Counted from the stretch's first letter, positions 50,481-60,808 are shown. The stretch: 64,000 nt of DNA from Stakelama portus (GCF_003171655.1 NZ_QFZL01000003.1:496001-560000), one strand, 5' to 3'. A program made the numbers and translations. Notes: generated by a model not told the origin, from the letters alone.

Positions 50481-53054
50481 ATGCAGCTTGTCATCGTAGA
50501 ATCGCCGGCCAAGGCGAAGACCATCGAAAAATATCTGGGCAAGGATTATCGCGTCCTCGCCAGCTATGGCCATGTCCGCGACTTGCCGCCCAAGGACGGG
50601 TCGGTGAATCCGGATGACGGCTTTGCGATGGAATGGGAGCCCTATGCCGACAAGAGCCGGCAGCTGAAAGCCATCGCCGATGAAGCGAAAAAGGCCGACC
50701 GACTGATCCTCGCGACCGACCCTGATCGCGAAGGCGAAGCGATTTCGTGGCATGTGCTCGAAGTGCTGACCAAGAAAAAGGCACTGCCCGCAGAGGTCGA
50801 GCGCGTCACGTTCAACGCGATCACCAAGGCCGCCGTCACCAAGGCGATGGGTGAGCCGCGCCAGCTCGATACCGATCTGATCGATGCCTATCGCGCGCGG
50901 CGTGCGCTCGACTATCTGGTCGGCTTCACGCTCTCGCCGGTGCTGTGGCGCAAGCTGCCGGGTGCCAAATCGGCGGGCCGCGTCCAGTCGGTCGCGCTGC
51001 GGCTGATCGTCGAGCGCGAGCGCGAGATCGAAGGCTTCATCGCGCAGGAATATTGGTCGGTCACTGCTGATATGGAGCATGCCGGCACCGGATTTCAGAC
51101 GCGCCTCGTCAAATGGAAGGGCGACAAGATCGATCGCCTGACGATCGGCACCGAAGGCGATGCGATGGCCGCGAAGAAAGCGGTCGAGGAAGGCCGCTTC
51201 AGCGTCGTCCGCGTCGAAACCAGGCCGGCGACCCGCAACCCGGCGCCGCCCTTCACCACGTCGACGCTGCAACAGGAAGCCGCGCGCAAGCTCGGCTTCT
51301 CGGCCAGCCACACGATGCGGATCGCGCAGGCGCTCTATGAGGACGGCGCGATCACCTATATGCGTACCGACGGTGTCCAGATGGACAGCGCGGCGATTCA
51401 GGAAGCGCGCAAGGCAGTCGCGACTCGCTATGACGGCAGCTATGTGCCCGACAAGCCGCGCGTCTATCAGACCAAGGCCAAGAATGCGCAGGAAGCGCAC
51501 GAAGCGATCCGCCCCACCGATTTTTCGAAGGACCGCGCCGGTTCGGGCGATCACGCCAAACTCTATGACCTGATCTACAAGCGCGCGCTGGCGAGCCAGA
51601 TGGCATCGGCGCGGATGGAGCGCACCACGATCGATCTGGAGGATGCGACCGGCCAGCATGGCCTGCGCGCCACGGGTCAGGTCGTGCTCTTCCCCGGCTA
51701 TCTCGCGCTTTACGAAGAGGGCAAGGACGATGTTTCTGTTGGCGGCTCGGGCAAACATGCCGACGCCGCTGACGACGAGGATTCGCGCCGCCTGCCCAAA
51801 ATGTCCGAAGGCGATGCGCCCGCCAAAAAGGGCGTGAATGCCGAACAGCATTTCACCCAGCCGCCGCCCCGTTTTTCCGAAGCATCGCTGGTGAAAAGGC
51901 TCGAGGAACTCGGCATCGGCCGCCCGTCGACCTATGCCTCGATCATTCAGGTGCTCAAGGACCGCGCCTATGTGCGGGTCGAGAAGAACCGTTTCTTCGC
52001 CGAGGAAAGCGGGCGGTTGCTGACGGCGTTCCTCGAACGTTTCTTCGCCAAATATGTCAGCTATGATTACACCGCCGAGCTTGAGGAAGAGCTGGACGAT
52101 GTGTCGGGCGGGCGTGCGGGGTGGCAGGCAGTGCTCGACGAATTCTGGCACGATTTCAAACCGCGCACCGATGAGGTGATGGAACAGAAGCCGTCGGACA
52201 TCACTGCCGAGCTCGACAAGTTCCTCGAACCCTATCTCTTTCCGGCCAAGGCCGATGGCAGCGACCCGCGCGCCTGCCCCGCCTGCGCCGACGGCAAGCT
52301 TGCGCTTCGCGGCGGCCGCTATGGCGCGTTCGTCGCCTGCTCCAACTATCCCGAGTGCAAATTCACCCGTCGTTTCGCCCAGCCGGGCGGCGAGGGGAGC
52401 GAGGACACCGGGCCCGAGGCGCTGGGCAAGGATCCCGAAACGGGGCTGGAGATCGAACGCAAGTCGGGGCGGTTCGGCCCCTATATCCAGCTGGGCGAAG
52501 GCAAGGACGCCAAGCGCGCGTCGATTCCCAAGGATCTGCCGGGCGAGCTCGATCTCGAATGGGCGCTCAAGCTGCTCAGCCTGCCGCGCATCATCGGCAA
52601 TCACCCCGAAACCGGCGAGCCGATCGAGGCCGCGATCGGGCGCTATGGCCCGTATCTGAAGCATGACGGCAAATATGCCCGGCTATCGAGCACCGTCGAA
52701 GTGTTCGAAACCGGCATGAATGCGGCGGTGGTGAAGCTGGCAGAAGCGGCCGAAGCCAAGGGCGGGCGCGGTCGTGGCGCGGCGCGTGAGCCGCTCAAGA
52801 CCTTCGGCGCACATCCGACTTCGGGCGGCGAGATGAAGCTGATGGAGGGGCGCTATGGCCCCTATGTCACTGACGGCACGACCAATGCGACTCTGCCCAA
52901 GACCGCCGATCCGGCAACGCTGACTGCGGAAGAGGCCGCCGCGCTGATCGACGCCAAGGCAGCCAAGGGCCCGGCCAAGGGCAAGAAAAAGGCTGCGCCG
53001 AAGAAAAAGGCTCCGGCGAAGAAAAAGGCTCCGGCAAAAAAGGCCGCGGAATAG
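50481..53054 (+). CDS. topA: DNA topoisomerase I
   Basis: Type IA topoisomerase of 857 residues that relaxes negative supercoils. The TOPRIM domain opens with MQLVIVESPAKAKTIEKYLG and has the acidic ATDPDREGEAISWH. GAITYMRTDG carries the active-site tyrosine at about 293. KEAHEAIRPT-like QEAHEAIRPTDFS and GIGRPSTYA follow. A C4 zinc ribbon (CPACADGKLALRGGRYGAFV...CSNYPEC) and several TopoI C-terminal repeats come next, then a lysine/alanine/proline tail (KKKAPAKKK) common in alphaproteobacteria. Full length. The 323-bp upstream gap holds an eleven-G tract. Confidence 0.97.
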   Translation: MQLVIVESPAKAKTIEKYLGKDYRVLASYGHVRDLPPKDGSVNPDDGFAMEWEPYADKSRQLKAIADEAKKADRLILATDPDREGEAISWHVLEVLTKKKALPAEVERVTFNAITKAAVTKAMGEPRQLDTDLIDAYRARRALDYLVGFTLSPVLWRKLPGAKSAGRVQSVALRLIVEREREIEGFIAQEYWSVTADMEHAGTGFQTRLVKWKGDKIDRLTIGTEGDAMAAKKAVEEGRFSVVRVETRPATRNPAPPFTTSTLQQEAARKLGFSASHTMRIAQALYEDGAITYMRTDGVQMDSAAIQEARKAVATRYDGSYVPDKPRVYQTKAKNAQEAHEAIRPTDFSKDRAGSGDHAKLYDLIYKRALASQMASARMERTTIDLEDATGQHGLRATGQVVLFPGYLALYEEGKDDVSVGGSGKHADAADDEDSRRLPKMSEGDAPAKKGVNAEQHFTQPPPRFSEASLVKRLEELGIGRPSTYASIIQVLKDRAYVRVEKNRFFAEESGRLLTAFLERFFAKYVSYDYTAELEEELDDVSGGRAGWQAVLDEFWHDFKPRTDEVMEQKPSDITAELDKFLEPYLFPAKADGSDPRACPACADGKLALRGGRYGAFVACSNYPECKFTRRFAQPGGEGSEDTGPEALGKDPETGLEIERKSGRFGPYIQLGEGKDAKRASIPKDLPGELDLEWALKLLSLPRIIGNHPETGEPIEAAIGRYGPYLKHDGKYARLSSTVEVFETGMNAAVVKLAEAAEAKGGRGRGAAREPLKTFGAHPTSGGEMKLMEGRYGPYVTDGTTNATLPKTADPATLTAEEAAALIDAKAAKGPAKGKKKAAPKKKAPAKKKAPAKKAAE

Positions 53055-53067
53055 GCAACGCGCCGTC

Positions 53068-53709
53068 GTGAACGGGGTCCGGCTCTCGATCATCAGCGAT
53101 ACGCATCTTCAACAGGATCGTATCGCGATGGGGGCGGGCGACGTGATGATTCATTGCGGCGACATGCTGAACCTGGCGTGCGACAGCGATGCCGAACTCG
53201 CGCGAGTCGACGACTGGTTCGGCGATCAGCGCTTCGATGCGGTCCTCTGCACCGGCGGCAATCATGACTGGGCGTTGCAGCGCCGTGTCGAAACCGGCGC
53301 GGTTGCTTTCGCCAATGCGCGATATCTGCAGGACGCGGGCTGGGAATATCGCGGGCTGAAATTCTATGCCGCGCCCTGGGTGCCCGACCTGCCGAGGCAC
53401 GCCTTCCATGCGCCGGATCGGGTTTTGCGGCGCAAATGGGCGGAGATTCCGACGGGCATCGATGTGCTGATCACCCACACGCCGCCGGCCGGCATATTGG
53501 ATGTGTCCAGCAATGGGAAAAGCCTGGGCTGTCCGCTACTTCGCGACGAACTTGCCCGCATCAGGCCGCGTCTGCACTGTTTCGGCCATGTTCACGCCGG
53601 CGCCGGTCAGACAAGGATCGGCGATACGCTGTTCGTCAACGCAAGCGCATTGGTCAGCCGCAGCAGCCATGTCCGTGGCGCGGTTTGCGTAACGCTCACG
53701 CCATTCTGA
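53068..53709 (+). CDS. Calcineurin-like metallophosphoesterase
   Basis: Protein of 213 residues with all five metallophosphoesterase blocks: SDTHLQ (DxH), GDMLNLA (GDxx, here HCGDM), GGNHDW (GNHD), THTPP and FGHVHAGAG (GHxH). It resembles MPPED-type enzymes acting on cyclic nucleotides or phosphoesters; substrate unknown. Start is GTG 53068, 13 bp after topA, so it is probably read through from it. Confidence 0.88.
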   Translation: MNGVRLSIISDTHLQQDRIAMGAGDVMIHCGDMLNLACDSDAELARVDDWFGDQRFDAVLCTGGNHDWALQRRVETGAVAFANARYLQDAGWEYRGLKFYAAPWVPDLPRHAFHAPDRVLRRKWAEIPTGIDVLITHTPPAGILDVSSNGKSLGCPLLRDELARIRPRLHCFGHVHAGAGQTRIGDTLFVNASALVSRSSHVRGAVCVTLTPF

Positions 53710-53774
53710 TCGCGTGACGTTCGCGTCGGCAGGCGTCGGATACTTCCCGAACGCGCCTGCAATTCTGCCGCGGT

Positions 53775-54071
53775 TTATGCCGCCCGGCGGCTGGTCGCGC
53801 TCAGCCATGCACGTGCGGCCTTCTGCGCTTCGATGATTTCGCGTGCGCTCATGTCCTCGGCGATTTCCGCGCGGCATTCCTGCGCATGATCGCTTCCCGA
53901 CATCGCCGCGATGTTGAACCATTTATGTGCTTCGATCAGGTCGACATCGACCCCGTCGGAACCGCTCGAATAAACGATTCCCAAGTCATAACATGCCTGC
54001 GCATCTCCGCGGGCCGCATCCTGCAGCCGGCTTTCGATCAGGAAACGCGCGCTCTTGAGGCTGTTGCCCAT
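53775..54071 (-). CDS. Small Sel1-repeat protein
   Basis: A 98-residue cytosolic protein holding about one and a half Sel1-like repeats: GDAQACYDLGIVYSSG, DLIEAHKWFNIAAMSG, SDHAQECRAEIAEDMSAREI. It ends with the helix AQKAARAWLS. Single-repeat proteins of this form are common in sphingomonads; they are adaptor-like and their partners are unknown. Tail to tail with the metallophosphoesterase gene. Confidence 0.8.
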   Translation of the reverse strand: MGNSLKSARFLIESRLQDAARGDAQACYDLGIVYSSGSDGVDVDLIEAHKWFNIAAMSGSDHAQECRAEIAEDMSAREIIEAQKAARAWLSATSRRAA

Positions 54072-54146
54072 CTCGCTACCCCTTTTCCACGATCCACTCG
54101 CGAATCATGGTTTGGGGCAGCAATTGCGAACAATTGGTTAACGGAA

Positions 54147-54989
54147 TTAACCGTTCCCGTTTACCGCGACATTGTCGATCAGCCGGGTTCCGTGGATTTT
54201 GGCCGCTGCCAGCAGCCGCTGCGGCTTTCCCGCTACGGGTTCGCCCAGAGTGTCTGAATCGACCAGCGCGACATAATCGACTTCGAATCCGGCGGCGGTC
54301 AGCATCTCGCGGGCCTGTTCGAGCGCCGCCTGCGCATCGCCGCCCTGGCTGATCGTCCGTTCGGCGACGCCCAGCGCGCGCGGCATCGCGATAGCCGCCT
54401 TGCGATCTTCCTCGACCAGATAGGCGTTGCGCGACGACATGGCGAGGCCGTCATCCTCGCGCTGGGTGGGCATGCCGATGATCTCGATCGGCATGTCGAG
54501 GTCGGTGACCATGCGGCGGATCACCGCGAGCTGCTGATAATCCTTCTCGCCGAATATCGCGGCATCGGGCTGAACCTGATTGAACAGCTTCGCGACCACC
54601 GTCGCGACGCCGTCGAAATGGCCGGGGCGGTGCGCGCCTTCCAGCGGTTCGCTGACTCCTGCGACCGAAATGCCTGACGAGAAGCCGTCGGGGTACATCG
54701 CTTCGACCGGCGGCATCCACAACAGGTCCACGCCCGCTTCGGACAGCATCCGTGCGTCGCGCTGTTCCTGACGCGGATAGCGGCTGAAATCCTCATCGGG
54801 GCCGAATTGGGTGGGATTGACGAAGATCGACACGGCCACGCGGTCGCCGTTGCGCCGTGCGGTATCGACCAGCGCGAGATGGCCGGCATGCAGCGCGCCC
54901 ATCGTCGGAACAAGCACGAGTCGCTCGCCTGCGGCGCGAAAGCCACGTACGGCCTCGCGCAGCGCTTCGAGTTGGCGAATGGTTTGCAC
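54147..54989 (-). CDS. panC: Pantothenate synthetase
   Basis: ATP-dependent ligase of 280 residues joining pantoate and beta-alanine. VPTMGALHAGHLALVDTAR (27-45, HxGH motif), SIFVNPTQFGPDEDFSRYPR, FGEKDYQQLAVIRRMV and the KMSKS-like MSSRNAYL are visible. Start is GTG at 54989. Divergent from mipZ. Confidence 0.96.
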   Translation of the reverse strand: MQTIRQLEALREAVRGFRAAGERLVLVPTMGALHAGHLALVDTARRNGDRVAVSIFVNPTQFGPDEDFSRYPRQEQRDARMLSEAGVDLLWMPPVEAMYPDGFSSGISVAGVSEPLEGAHRPGHFDGVATVVAKLFNQVQPDAAIFGEKDYQQLAVIRRMVTDLDMPIEIIGMPTQREDDGLAMSSRNAYLVEEDRKAAIAMPRALGVAERTISQGGDAQAALEQAREMLTAAGFEVDYVALVDSDTLGEPVAGKPQRLLAAAKIHGTRLIDNVAVNGNG

Positions 54990-55069
54990 GCTTCAACACC
55001 CTCGGATACAGTCGGAGCGCGGCCTTCTATGGGGGGCGGGCCTCGCGATCAACAAGGGAAGCTACTGAT

Positions 55070-55864
55070 TTGTCTGACGCAGCGAATCGCCTGCATGTCG
55101 TCGTCTTCGCGAACGAGAAGGGCGGCACCGGCAAATCCACCACAGCAGTGCATGTCGCAATCGCGCTGGCGGCGAAGGGCGCGCGCGTGGCCTGTTTCGA
55201 TCTCGATCATCGCCAGCGCACGATGGGGCGCTATCTCGACAATCGTCTGGCGACGATTCAGCGGACCGGGCGCGAATTGCCGATGCCCCGGTATGAAACG
55301 CATGACGGCGAAACGATGGCGAAATTCTCCGCCTCGCTCGATCGGCTGAGTGCCGACGCCGATTTCCTGGTCATCGACACGCCGGGCCGCGACGACAAAT
55401 TCGCGCGGATCGCAGTCACCAATGCCGACACGCTGGTGACGCCGATGAACGACAGCTTCGTCGATTTCGATCTGATCGGCCAGGTCGATCCCGAAACATT
55501 TCGCGTGATCCGCCCCAGCTTCTATTCCGAGCTGATCTGGGAATCGCGCAAGCGCCGCGCCAAGGCCGATGGCGAAACGATCGACTGGGTCGTGCTGCGC
55601 AATCGCATGCAGCATATCGAAGCGCGCAACATGCGCCGCGTGTCGGATGCGATCGACCAGCTTTCCAAACGCGTCGGCTTCCGCGTCATTTCCGGTCTTT
55701 CGGAGCGCGTCATCTATCGCGAACTGTTCCCGCAGGGGCTGACGATGCTCGACAGCCGCGAATTCGGCGAGATGGGGCTGGCCCATGTCGCCGCCCGACA
55801 GGAATTGCGGGAGATGATGGCAGGGCTGGCATTGCCCGAACCGGCCATGCCGCTGTTCGCGTGA
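55070..55864 (+). CDS. mipZ: Division-plane positioning ATPase MipZ
   Basis: ParA/MinD-family ATPase of 264 residues. The deviant Walker A is FANEKGGTGKSTTAVHVAIA (about 14-33), switch I FDLDHRQRTMGRYLDNR and Walker B LVIDTPGRDDKFAR. SFVDFDLIGQVDPETFRVIR and the C-terminal HVAARQELREMM distinguish MipZ from Soj. MipZ forms a gradient with ParB at the pole and blocks FtsZ away from mid-cell in alphaproteobacteria. TTG 55070 with AAGGGAAG upstream is chosen; a longer frame is not conserved. Followed after 7 bp by the DnaJ-like gene. Confidence 0.93.
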   Translation: MSDAANRLHVVVFANEKGGTGKSTTAVHVAIALAAKGARVACFDLDHRQRTMGRYLDNRLATIQRTGRELPMPRYETHDGETMAKFSASLDRLSADADFLVIDTPGRDDKFARIAVTNADTLVTPMNDSFVDFDLIGQVDPETFRVIRPSFYSELIWESRKRRAKADGETIDWVVLRNRMQHIEARNMRRVSDAIDQLSKRVGFRVISGLSERVIYRELFPQGLTMLDSREFGEMGLAHVAARQELREMMAGLALPEPAMPLFA

Positions 55865-55871
55865 CGCGCGC

Positions 55872-56180
55872 GTGATCTTCAAATTTCTGACGGCGGCGCT
55901 GGTCGCGTATCTTGGCTGGCGAATGTGGCACGGCTTTGGGCCGCTTCCCGGTTCGCCCAAGCCGGCGCAAGAGCCTCCGGTGCGCGAGGGGCATCGCGAT
56001 GCCTGCACCCTGCTCGACGTGCCCGCCGATGCCGATGCCGAACAGATCCGCGCGGCGCACCGGCGGCTGATCGCTCGCGTGCATCCCGATCGGGGCGGCA
56101 GCGCCGAACTGACGCGGCGGGTGAATGCGGCGCGCGACTTGCTGCTGCAAGATTTGGAGGCCAACAGGCCAAAGGATTGA
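55872..56180 (+). CDS. Membrane-anchored J-domain protein
   Basis: A 102-residue protein with an N-terminal membrane segment (IFKFLTAALVAYLGWRMW) and a short J domain containing HPD: LLDVPADADAEQIRAAHRRL, ARVHPDRGGSAELTRRVNAA. The HPD loop is intact, so it can stimulate an Hsp70 ATPase at the membrane, as DjlA- or TIM14-like proteins do. Start is GTG. Seven bp behind mipZ and likely in its operon. Confidence 0.88.
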   Translation: MIFKFLTAALVAYLGWRMWHGFGPLPGSPKPAQEPPVREGHRDACTLLDVPADADAEQIRAAHRRLIARVHPDRGGSAELTRRVNAARDLLLQDLEANRPKD

Positions 56181-56229
56181 ACTTTTCCTGCGCCTGAGGG
56201 ATTAGGGCGCTCACATCATCGGAGGCATC

Positions 56230-57612
56230 ATGACGCATCAGTTCGATCCCACGTCGCTTCGGGAATATGACATCCGCGGAATCGTGGGAAAGACGCTGGG
56301 CCCGGACGATGCACGCGCGATCGGTCGCGGTTTCGCGACCCTGCTGCGTCGTGAGGGCGGGCATCGCGTCGCGGTGGGCCGTGACGGCCGCCATTCCTCT
56401 CCCGATCTGGAAGCGGCGCTGATCGAAGGTCTGACCGCATCGGGATGCGATGTCGTGCGGGTTGGCCTGGGCCCCACGCCGATGCTCTATTACGCCGAAG
56501 CGACGTTAGAAGTGGATGGCGGCATCCAGATAACCGGCAGCCACAATCCCGCAAATTACAATGGCTTCAAGATGGTGTTTCAGCACCGTCCCTTTTTCGG
56601 CGAAGATATCCAGCGGATCGGCAAGCTGGCGGCTGAGGGCGATTGGGAGGACGGAACCGGCGAAGTTACCGACGCCGACATCATCGACGCCTATGTCGGT
56701 CGACTGATGGCGGGCTATGCCGGCGGCGCCTATCGCATCGGCTGGGATTGCGGTAACGGCGCGTCCGGTCCGGTCGTGGAGAAGCTGATCAAGCTGCTCC
56801 CGGGTGAGCATTACACGCTGTTCACCGATGTGGACGGCAATTTCCCCAATCATCATCCCGATCCTACCGAGGAAAAGAACCTCGCCGATCTGAAGGCGCT
56901 GGTCGCGGAGAAGCAGCTCGATTTCGGACTGGCATTCGATGGCGATGGCGACCGGATCGGCGCGATCGACGGTCAGGGCCGCGTGATCTGGGGCGATCAG
57001 CTTCTCTCCATTCTGGCGGAACCTGTGCTGAAGGAAGAGCCCGGCGCGGCGATCATCGCCGATGTGAAGGCCAGCCAGATGCTGTTCGATCGCGTCTCCG
57101 AACTGGGCGGCGAGCCGATCATGTGGAAAACCGGTCACAGCCTGATCAAGACGAAGATGCGGGAAACCGGCGCGCCGCTGGCCGGCGAAATGAGCGGTCA
57201 TATCTTCTTCGCGCATGATTATTACGGGTTCGACGACGCGCAATATGCGGCGGTGCGGCTGATCCGCGCAGTGCATATGATCGGCAAGTCGCTCACCGAA
57301 ATCCGCGGTGCGATGCCCGATTTCGTCAATACGCCGGAATTGCGCTTTCAGGTGGATGAGAGCCGCAAGTTCGCGATCGTCGATGAAGTGCTCGCGCGGC
57401 TGAAGGAGGATGGCGCCGACGTCAACGGCACCGACGGCGCGCGGGTGAACACGCCCGACGGCTGGTGGCTGCTGCGTGCGTCGAACACCCAGGACGTGCT
57501 GGTTGCGCGTGCCGAGGCACGCAGCCAGGAAGGGCTGGACCGGCTGATGGCGCAGCTTGACGCACAGCTTACCGCGAGCGGAGTCGAGCGCGGCGAGACC
57601 GTAGGACACTGA
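56230..57612 (+). CDS. pgmG: Phosphomannomutase/phosphoglucomutase
   Basis: Alpha-D-phosphohexomutase of 460 residues, interconverting hexose-6- and hexose-1-phosphates for nucleotide-sugar synthesis. [13 protein letters not shown] opens the protein, [15 protein letters not shown] contains the phosphoserine, [13 protein letters not shown] the metal loop and [20 protein letters not shown] the sugar-binding loop; [15 protein letters not shown] replaces the usual phosphate-binding RxSNTxP. Matches AlgC/PgmG, which in sphingomonads feeds exopolysaccharide synthesis. ATG 56230 has GGAGG. A hairpin at 57623-57648 follows. Confidence 0.94.
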   Translation: MTHQFDPTSLREYDIRGIVGKTLGPDDARAIGRGFATLLRREGGHRVAVGRDGRHSSPDLEAALIEGLTASGCDVVRVGLGPTPMLYYAEATLEVDGGIQITGSHNPANYNGFKMVFQHRPFFGEDIQRIGKLAAEGDWEDGTGEVTDADIIDAYVGRLMAGYAGGAYRIGWDCGNGASGPVVEKLIKLLPGEHYTLFTDVDGNFPNHHPDPTEEKNLADLKALVAEKQLDFGLAFDGDGDRIGAIDGQGRVIWGDQLLSILAEPVLKEEPGAAIIADVKASQMLFDRVSELGGEPIMWKTGHSLIKTKMRETGAPLAGEMSGHIFFAHDYYGFDDAQYAAVRLIRAVHMIGKSLTEIRGAMPDFVNTPELRFQVDESRKFAIVDEVLARLKEDGADVNGTDGARVNTPDGWWLLRASNTQDVLVARAEARSQEGLDRLMAQLDAQLTASGVERGETVGH

Positions 57613-57622
57613 TCCGATCGGA

Positions 57623-57648
57623 GGCCGGGAGACATTTGTCCCCCGGCC
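57623..57648 (+). terminator. Hairpin after pgmG
   Basis: GGCCGGG (57623-57629) pairs with CCCGGCC (57642-57648), perfect 7-bp stem, 10 bp after the pgmG stop. Only TT follows, so termination may be weak. Confidence 0.5.
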
Positions 57649-57725
57649 TTGCGAAAACAATCTATTCCTTCTTCGGACCGGGAAAAGGCTGGCAATCGGC
57701 AGCGTGAGGCGCCACTTGGGAAGCC

Positions 57726-58484
57726 ATGGCGCAGGCTCCCGAAATCATCCGCGTGATCGATCTTGAAACCACCGGTGCATCTCCGGCGGCGCATGGCGTG
57801 TGCGAAATCGGCTGGCAGGACGTCGCTCGCGGCGAGGATGGCCGCTGGGAATTGCAGGGCGAAGGCGGGTCGCAATTCGTCAATCCCGGCCGCCCCATCC
57901 CGCCGGTAACGCAGGCGATCCACCATATCCGCGACGAAGATGTGGCGGATGCGCCGTGGTGGCACGATGTCGCCCGGCCGCTGCTCAACCCCTGGCCGCG
58001 CCGCGTGGCGCTGGCCGCGCATCGCGCGGATTTCGAACAGCAATTTTGTACCGCCGCGCTTACCCGATCGGCGGACTGGATCTGCACCTGGAAATGCGCG
58101 CTGCGGCTATGGCCCGAATCGGCGGGCTTTTCGAACCAGTATCTCCGCTATTGGCGCAAGCCCGAGGGGATGGACCATGCGCGCGGTCTTCCCGCGCACC
58201 GCGCCTTTCCCGATGCCTATGTGACTGCATTCCATTTGCGCGACATGCTCAACGAAACGCCTGTCGATCAGCTTATCGCCTGGTCGGCGCTGCCGGGTCT
58301 GTTGCCGCGCGTGCATTATGGCCCGCATCGCGGCAAGGAATGGAGCGAGCTGGAGGAGGAAACGCTGGTCGCATTCCTCGACGATCGCAGCGAGGATGTG
58401 CGCTACACCGCCGATCTGGAACTGGAACGCCGGCGCGGGCCGGGACTGGGTGCCAGGACGCCGGCCGAGCGGCTGCTGCTGTAA
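57726..58484 (+). CDS. DEDD-family exonuclease (DNA polymerase III epsilon/ExoX-like)
   Basis: Protein of 252 residues with an exonuclease domain: RVIDLETTGASPAAHGVCEI (Exo I, DxE at about 11-13), AAHRADFEQQF (Exo II, with Asp), HRAFPDAYVTAFHL (Exo III, HxAxxDA). A separate C-terminal segment (HYGPHRGKEWSEL, FLDDRSEDVRYTADLELERR) belongs to the ExoX-like subgroup. Degrades DNA 3' to 5' in repair. Ends at a hairpin shared with the opposite gene. Confidence 0.88.
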   Translation: MAQAPEIIRVIDLETTGASPAAHGVCEIGWQDVARGEDGRWELQGEGGSQFVNPGRPIPPVTQAIHHIRDEDVADAPWWHDVARPLLNPWPRRVALAAHRADFEQQFCTAALTRSADWICTWKCALRLWPESAGFSNQYLRYWRKPEGMDHARGLPAHRAFPDAYVTAFHLRDMLNETPVDQLIAWSALPGLLPRVHYGPHRGKEWSELEEETLVAFLDDRSEDVRYTADLELERRRGPGLGARTPAERLLL

Positions 58485-58509
58485 AAGCGGGACCGGCGGT
58501 GCCGGCCCC
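58483..58509 (-). terminator. Terminator between the exonuclease and GumN-like genes
   Basis: GGGaCCGGC-GGT-GCCGGcCCC (58489-58509). On the minus strand the stem is followed by GCTTTTA, so it would end the GumN-like transcript; it also lies right after the exonuclease stop. Confidence 0.7.
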
Positions 58510-58517
58510 TTGCGCCG

Positions 58518-59447
58518 TCAATATTCGATACGCTCGGCGGTCAGGCCGTGTTCGCGCTTCAGAAATTCCTGAACGCTGTCATTGCCGGCGAGATGCCCCG
58601 CGCCGACCGCGACGAACACGGTACCCGGCTGATCCATCCGGTTGTCGATCCAGATCGCCCAGCGCTGATTGCGTTCGGTGAGGAGACGCGCGGCAACGCC
58701 GGGCGTTTCGATCATGCCCTCGTTCATCAGTTCGCCCAGCTTCTCCGGATTGCCATCGGCCCATTGTTCGACCGTTTCGTCGAGCGCTGGTCCGATATCG
58801 GCATATCCGTCGAGCAGCGTCTTCAGATAGGCGATCTGAACGTCCTCGGGCATCGTGTCGAAAAAACCCAACTGCTCATCGACGGTCTCGAGCGCCGAAA
58901 TCTTCTTGCCTTCCTCGGTCGCCGCCTCGGTAATCACATGCTCGACGCCGCTATTGGGATCATAGCCCATCTTGACCACCGGCAGCACGCTGAGGGTCAT
59001 CGCTGCGAACCACGGTTCGAACCGGTCGAACGCCCCGACGGGCAGGCCCAGATCGTCCATCACTGCCTTGTAGGTGTCGCGATATTCGGCACCCAGCTTG
59101 TCGCGCAATGACGGGCCGGTCATCTGCATGGCCATCTGCATGACCTTGCTCTGCATCTCGTTCATGTCGGGCGGGATCATTTCCAGCACCAGTTCGTCGC
59201 TGTCTTCGAATGCGTCGTGCACCGCTTCGTCAAACCAGCCGAACCCCGGTTTCAGGACATGTACGGTGCCGAACAGATAGATGGTCGTATCCGCGTCCTT
59301 CACGACCCAGATCGCCGGATCGGCATCCCGCGTTGCCGCCGCGACCTCGGTCCGGGCAGGCGCGGTCGCGGGAGCTTCCTGCGCATGTGCGAGCGGCCCG
59401 GCGAACAGGGCAAGGGCGGCGGCGCCGCGGAGCAGTTTCTGAAACAT
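58518..59447 (-). CDS. TraB/GumN-family secreted protein
   Basis: Protein of 309 residues with signal peptide (MFQKLLRGAAALALFAGPLAHAQ). TraB/GumN domain motifs: YLFGTVHVLKPG (GxxH), DELVLEMIPP, and VAVGAGHLAG near the C-terminus. Members resemble the eukaryotic TIKI metalloprotease and have an unproven protease role at the cell surface. ATG 59447 is chosen with AGGA 9 bases upstream. The terminator is at 58483-58509. Confidence 0.88.
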   Translation of the reverse strand: MFQKLLRGAAALALFAGPLAHAQEAPATAPARTEVAAATRDADPAIWVVKDADTTIYLFGTVHVLKPGFGWFDEAVHDAFEDSDELVLEMIPPDMNEMQSKVMQMAMQMTGPSLRDKLGAEYRDTYKAVMDDLGLPVGAFDRFEPWFAAMTLSVLPVVKMGYDPNSGVEHVITEAATEEGKKISALETVDEQLGFFDTMPEDVQIAYLKTLLDGYADIGPALDETVEQWADGNPEKLGELMNEGMIETPGVAARLLTERNQRWAIWIDNRMDQPGTVFVAVGAGHLAGNDSVQEFLKREHGLTAERIEY

Positions 59448-59584
59448 GGGGATAATTCCTGTCATCGTATTCCCGGCATCCTGCCCGTCTGTCCTGAAAG
59501 GCCATCGGCGAGCGGCAGCAAGCGCTGTCACCAACGCATGCAGTGTGTCAGGATAGCCTGACGATGCGCCATTCGGGAATGGGG

Positions 59585-60808
59585 TCAGGCGAGCATTTCC
59601 TTGAGCGGTGTCGTGCTGTCGGCGAGCCGTTCGGGCGCGATCCCGGCGCGTTCGAGTACCAGCTTGCGCCCCTGGACATAGTCCCTGGTCGCGTTGACGC
59701 AATCGAGCGCGATGACGTGCCCGTCCTTCAGATATATGACCGAGAAGCTGCGATCGGCCGGGTCGCCGCGCACCACCGCATCGTCGAATCCGGTGGATAG
59801 CCCGACGGTCTGAAGCTTGATGTCATATTGGTTCGACCAGAACCACGGCACCGCATTATAGCTTGCTTCGATGCCCGCGATATTCTTTGCGACGACCGTC
59901 GCCTGATCATTTGCATTCTGCACCGATTCCAGCCGGATCGATGCGCCGTCCGCGAAACCGTTGGGATGGCGCGCGCAATCGCCGATCGCATAGATGTCGG
60001 GCAGGCTGGTCTGGCACTGGGCGTCGACATCGACGCCGTTGTCGCCGGTCGCACCCGCTGCCGTCAGCGGCGCGACGGCGGGGATGATGCCGATGCCGAC
60101 GATCACCATCTCGCAGGGGATCTCCTCGCCATCGGCCATGCGCACGCCGGTCACATGCGTTTCGCCCAGGATGCAGTCGACTCTGGCATCGAGCCGGACA
60201 TCGACGCCATGCGCGCGATGTTCCTTCTCGAAAAAGCGCGACAGCGGTTCGCCTGCGACGCGGGCGAGCACGCGGTCGAGCGCTTCGAGCAGCACGACTT
60301 TCTTCCCGAACTTGGTCAGCACGGCTGCCGCTTCCAGCCCGATATAGCCGCCACCGATCACCACCGCCCGCTGGACATTGGGAAGCTCGGCGGTCATCCG
60401 GTCGGCGTCTGCGCGCGTCCGGACGGTGTGGACGCCGGTCAGGTGATGGCCATCGCACAGGATGCGCCGCGGCGCGCCGCCGGTGGCCCAGATCAGCTTG
60501 CCATAGCCATAGGTCGCACCCGTTTCGGTGGTGACCGCATGCGCGGCGGGATCGACGCTGGTCACATGCTCGCCAAGCAGCATCGCGATGTCGCGTTCGG
60601 CCCAGAAATTTTCGGGGCGGATCAGCAGGCGTTCGAAATGCTTGTCGCCCTGCAGATATTCCTTGGAAAGCGGTGGGCGCTCATAGGGCGGTTCGGCTTC
60701 GTCGCCGATCATCGCGATCGTGCCTGCAAATTTGTTCTGGCGCAGCGCGATTGCCGCCTGCGCGCCGCCATGCCCGGCCCCCACGATGATGACGTCGAAT
60801 TTCTTCAT
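59585..60808 (-). CDS. FAD-dependent ferredoxin/rubredoxin reductase
   Basis: NADH:ferredoxin reductase-type flavoprotein of 407 residues. [19 protein letters not shown] (about 4-22) binds [23 protein letters not shown] (about 147-166) binds NAD, and [17 protein letters not shown] is the second FAD motif. The C-terminal reductase domain has [20 protein letters not shown]. Such enzymes feed electrons to ferredoxins of P450s or ring hydroxylases; no such partner is in the window. ATG 60808. Confidence 0.92.
   Translation of the reverse strand: MKKFDVIIVGAGHGGAQAAIALRQNKFAGTIAMIGDEAEPPYERPPLSKEYLQGDKHFERLLIRPENFWAERDIAMLLGEHVTSVDPAAHAVTTETGATYGYGKLIWATGGAPRRILCDGHHLTGVHTVRTRADADRMTAELPNVQRAVVIGGGYIGLEAAAVLTKFGKKVVLLEALDRVLARVAGEPLSRFFEKEHRAHGVDVRLDARVDCILGETHVTGVRMADGEEIPCEMVIVGIGIIPAVAPLTAAGATGDNGVDVDAQCQTSLPDIYAIGDCARHPNGFADGASIRLESVQNANDQATVVAKNIAGIEASYNAVPWFWSNQYDIKLQTVGLSTGFDDAVVRGDPADRSFSVIYLKDGHVIALDCVNATRDYVQGRKLVLERAGIAPERLADSTTPLKEMLA

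Noticed and set aside
50241..52664. Minus-strand open frame of 807 codons over topA
   Set aside because: Antisense shadow of topA with no family motif.
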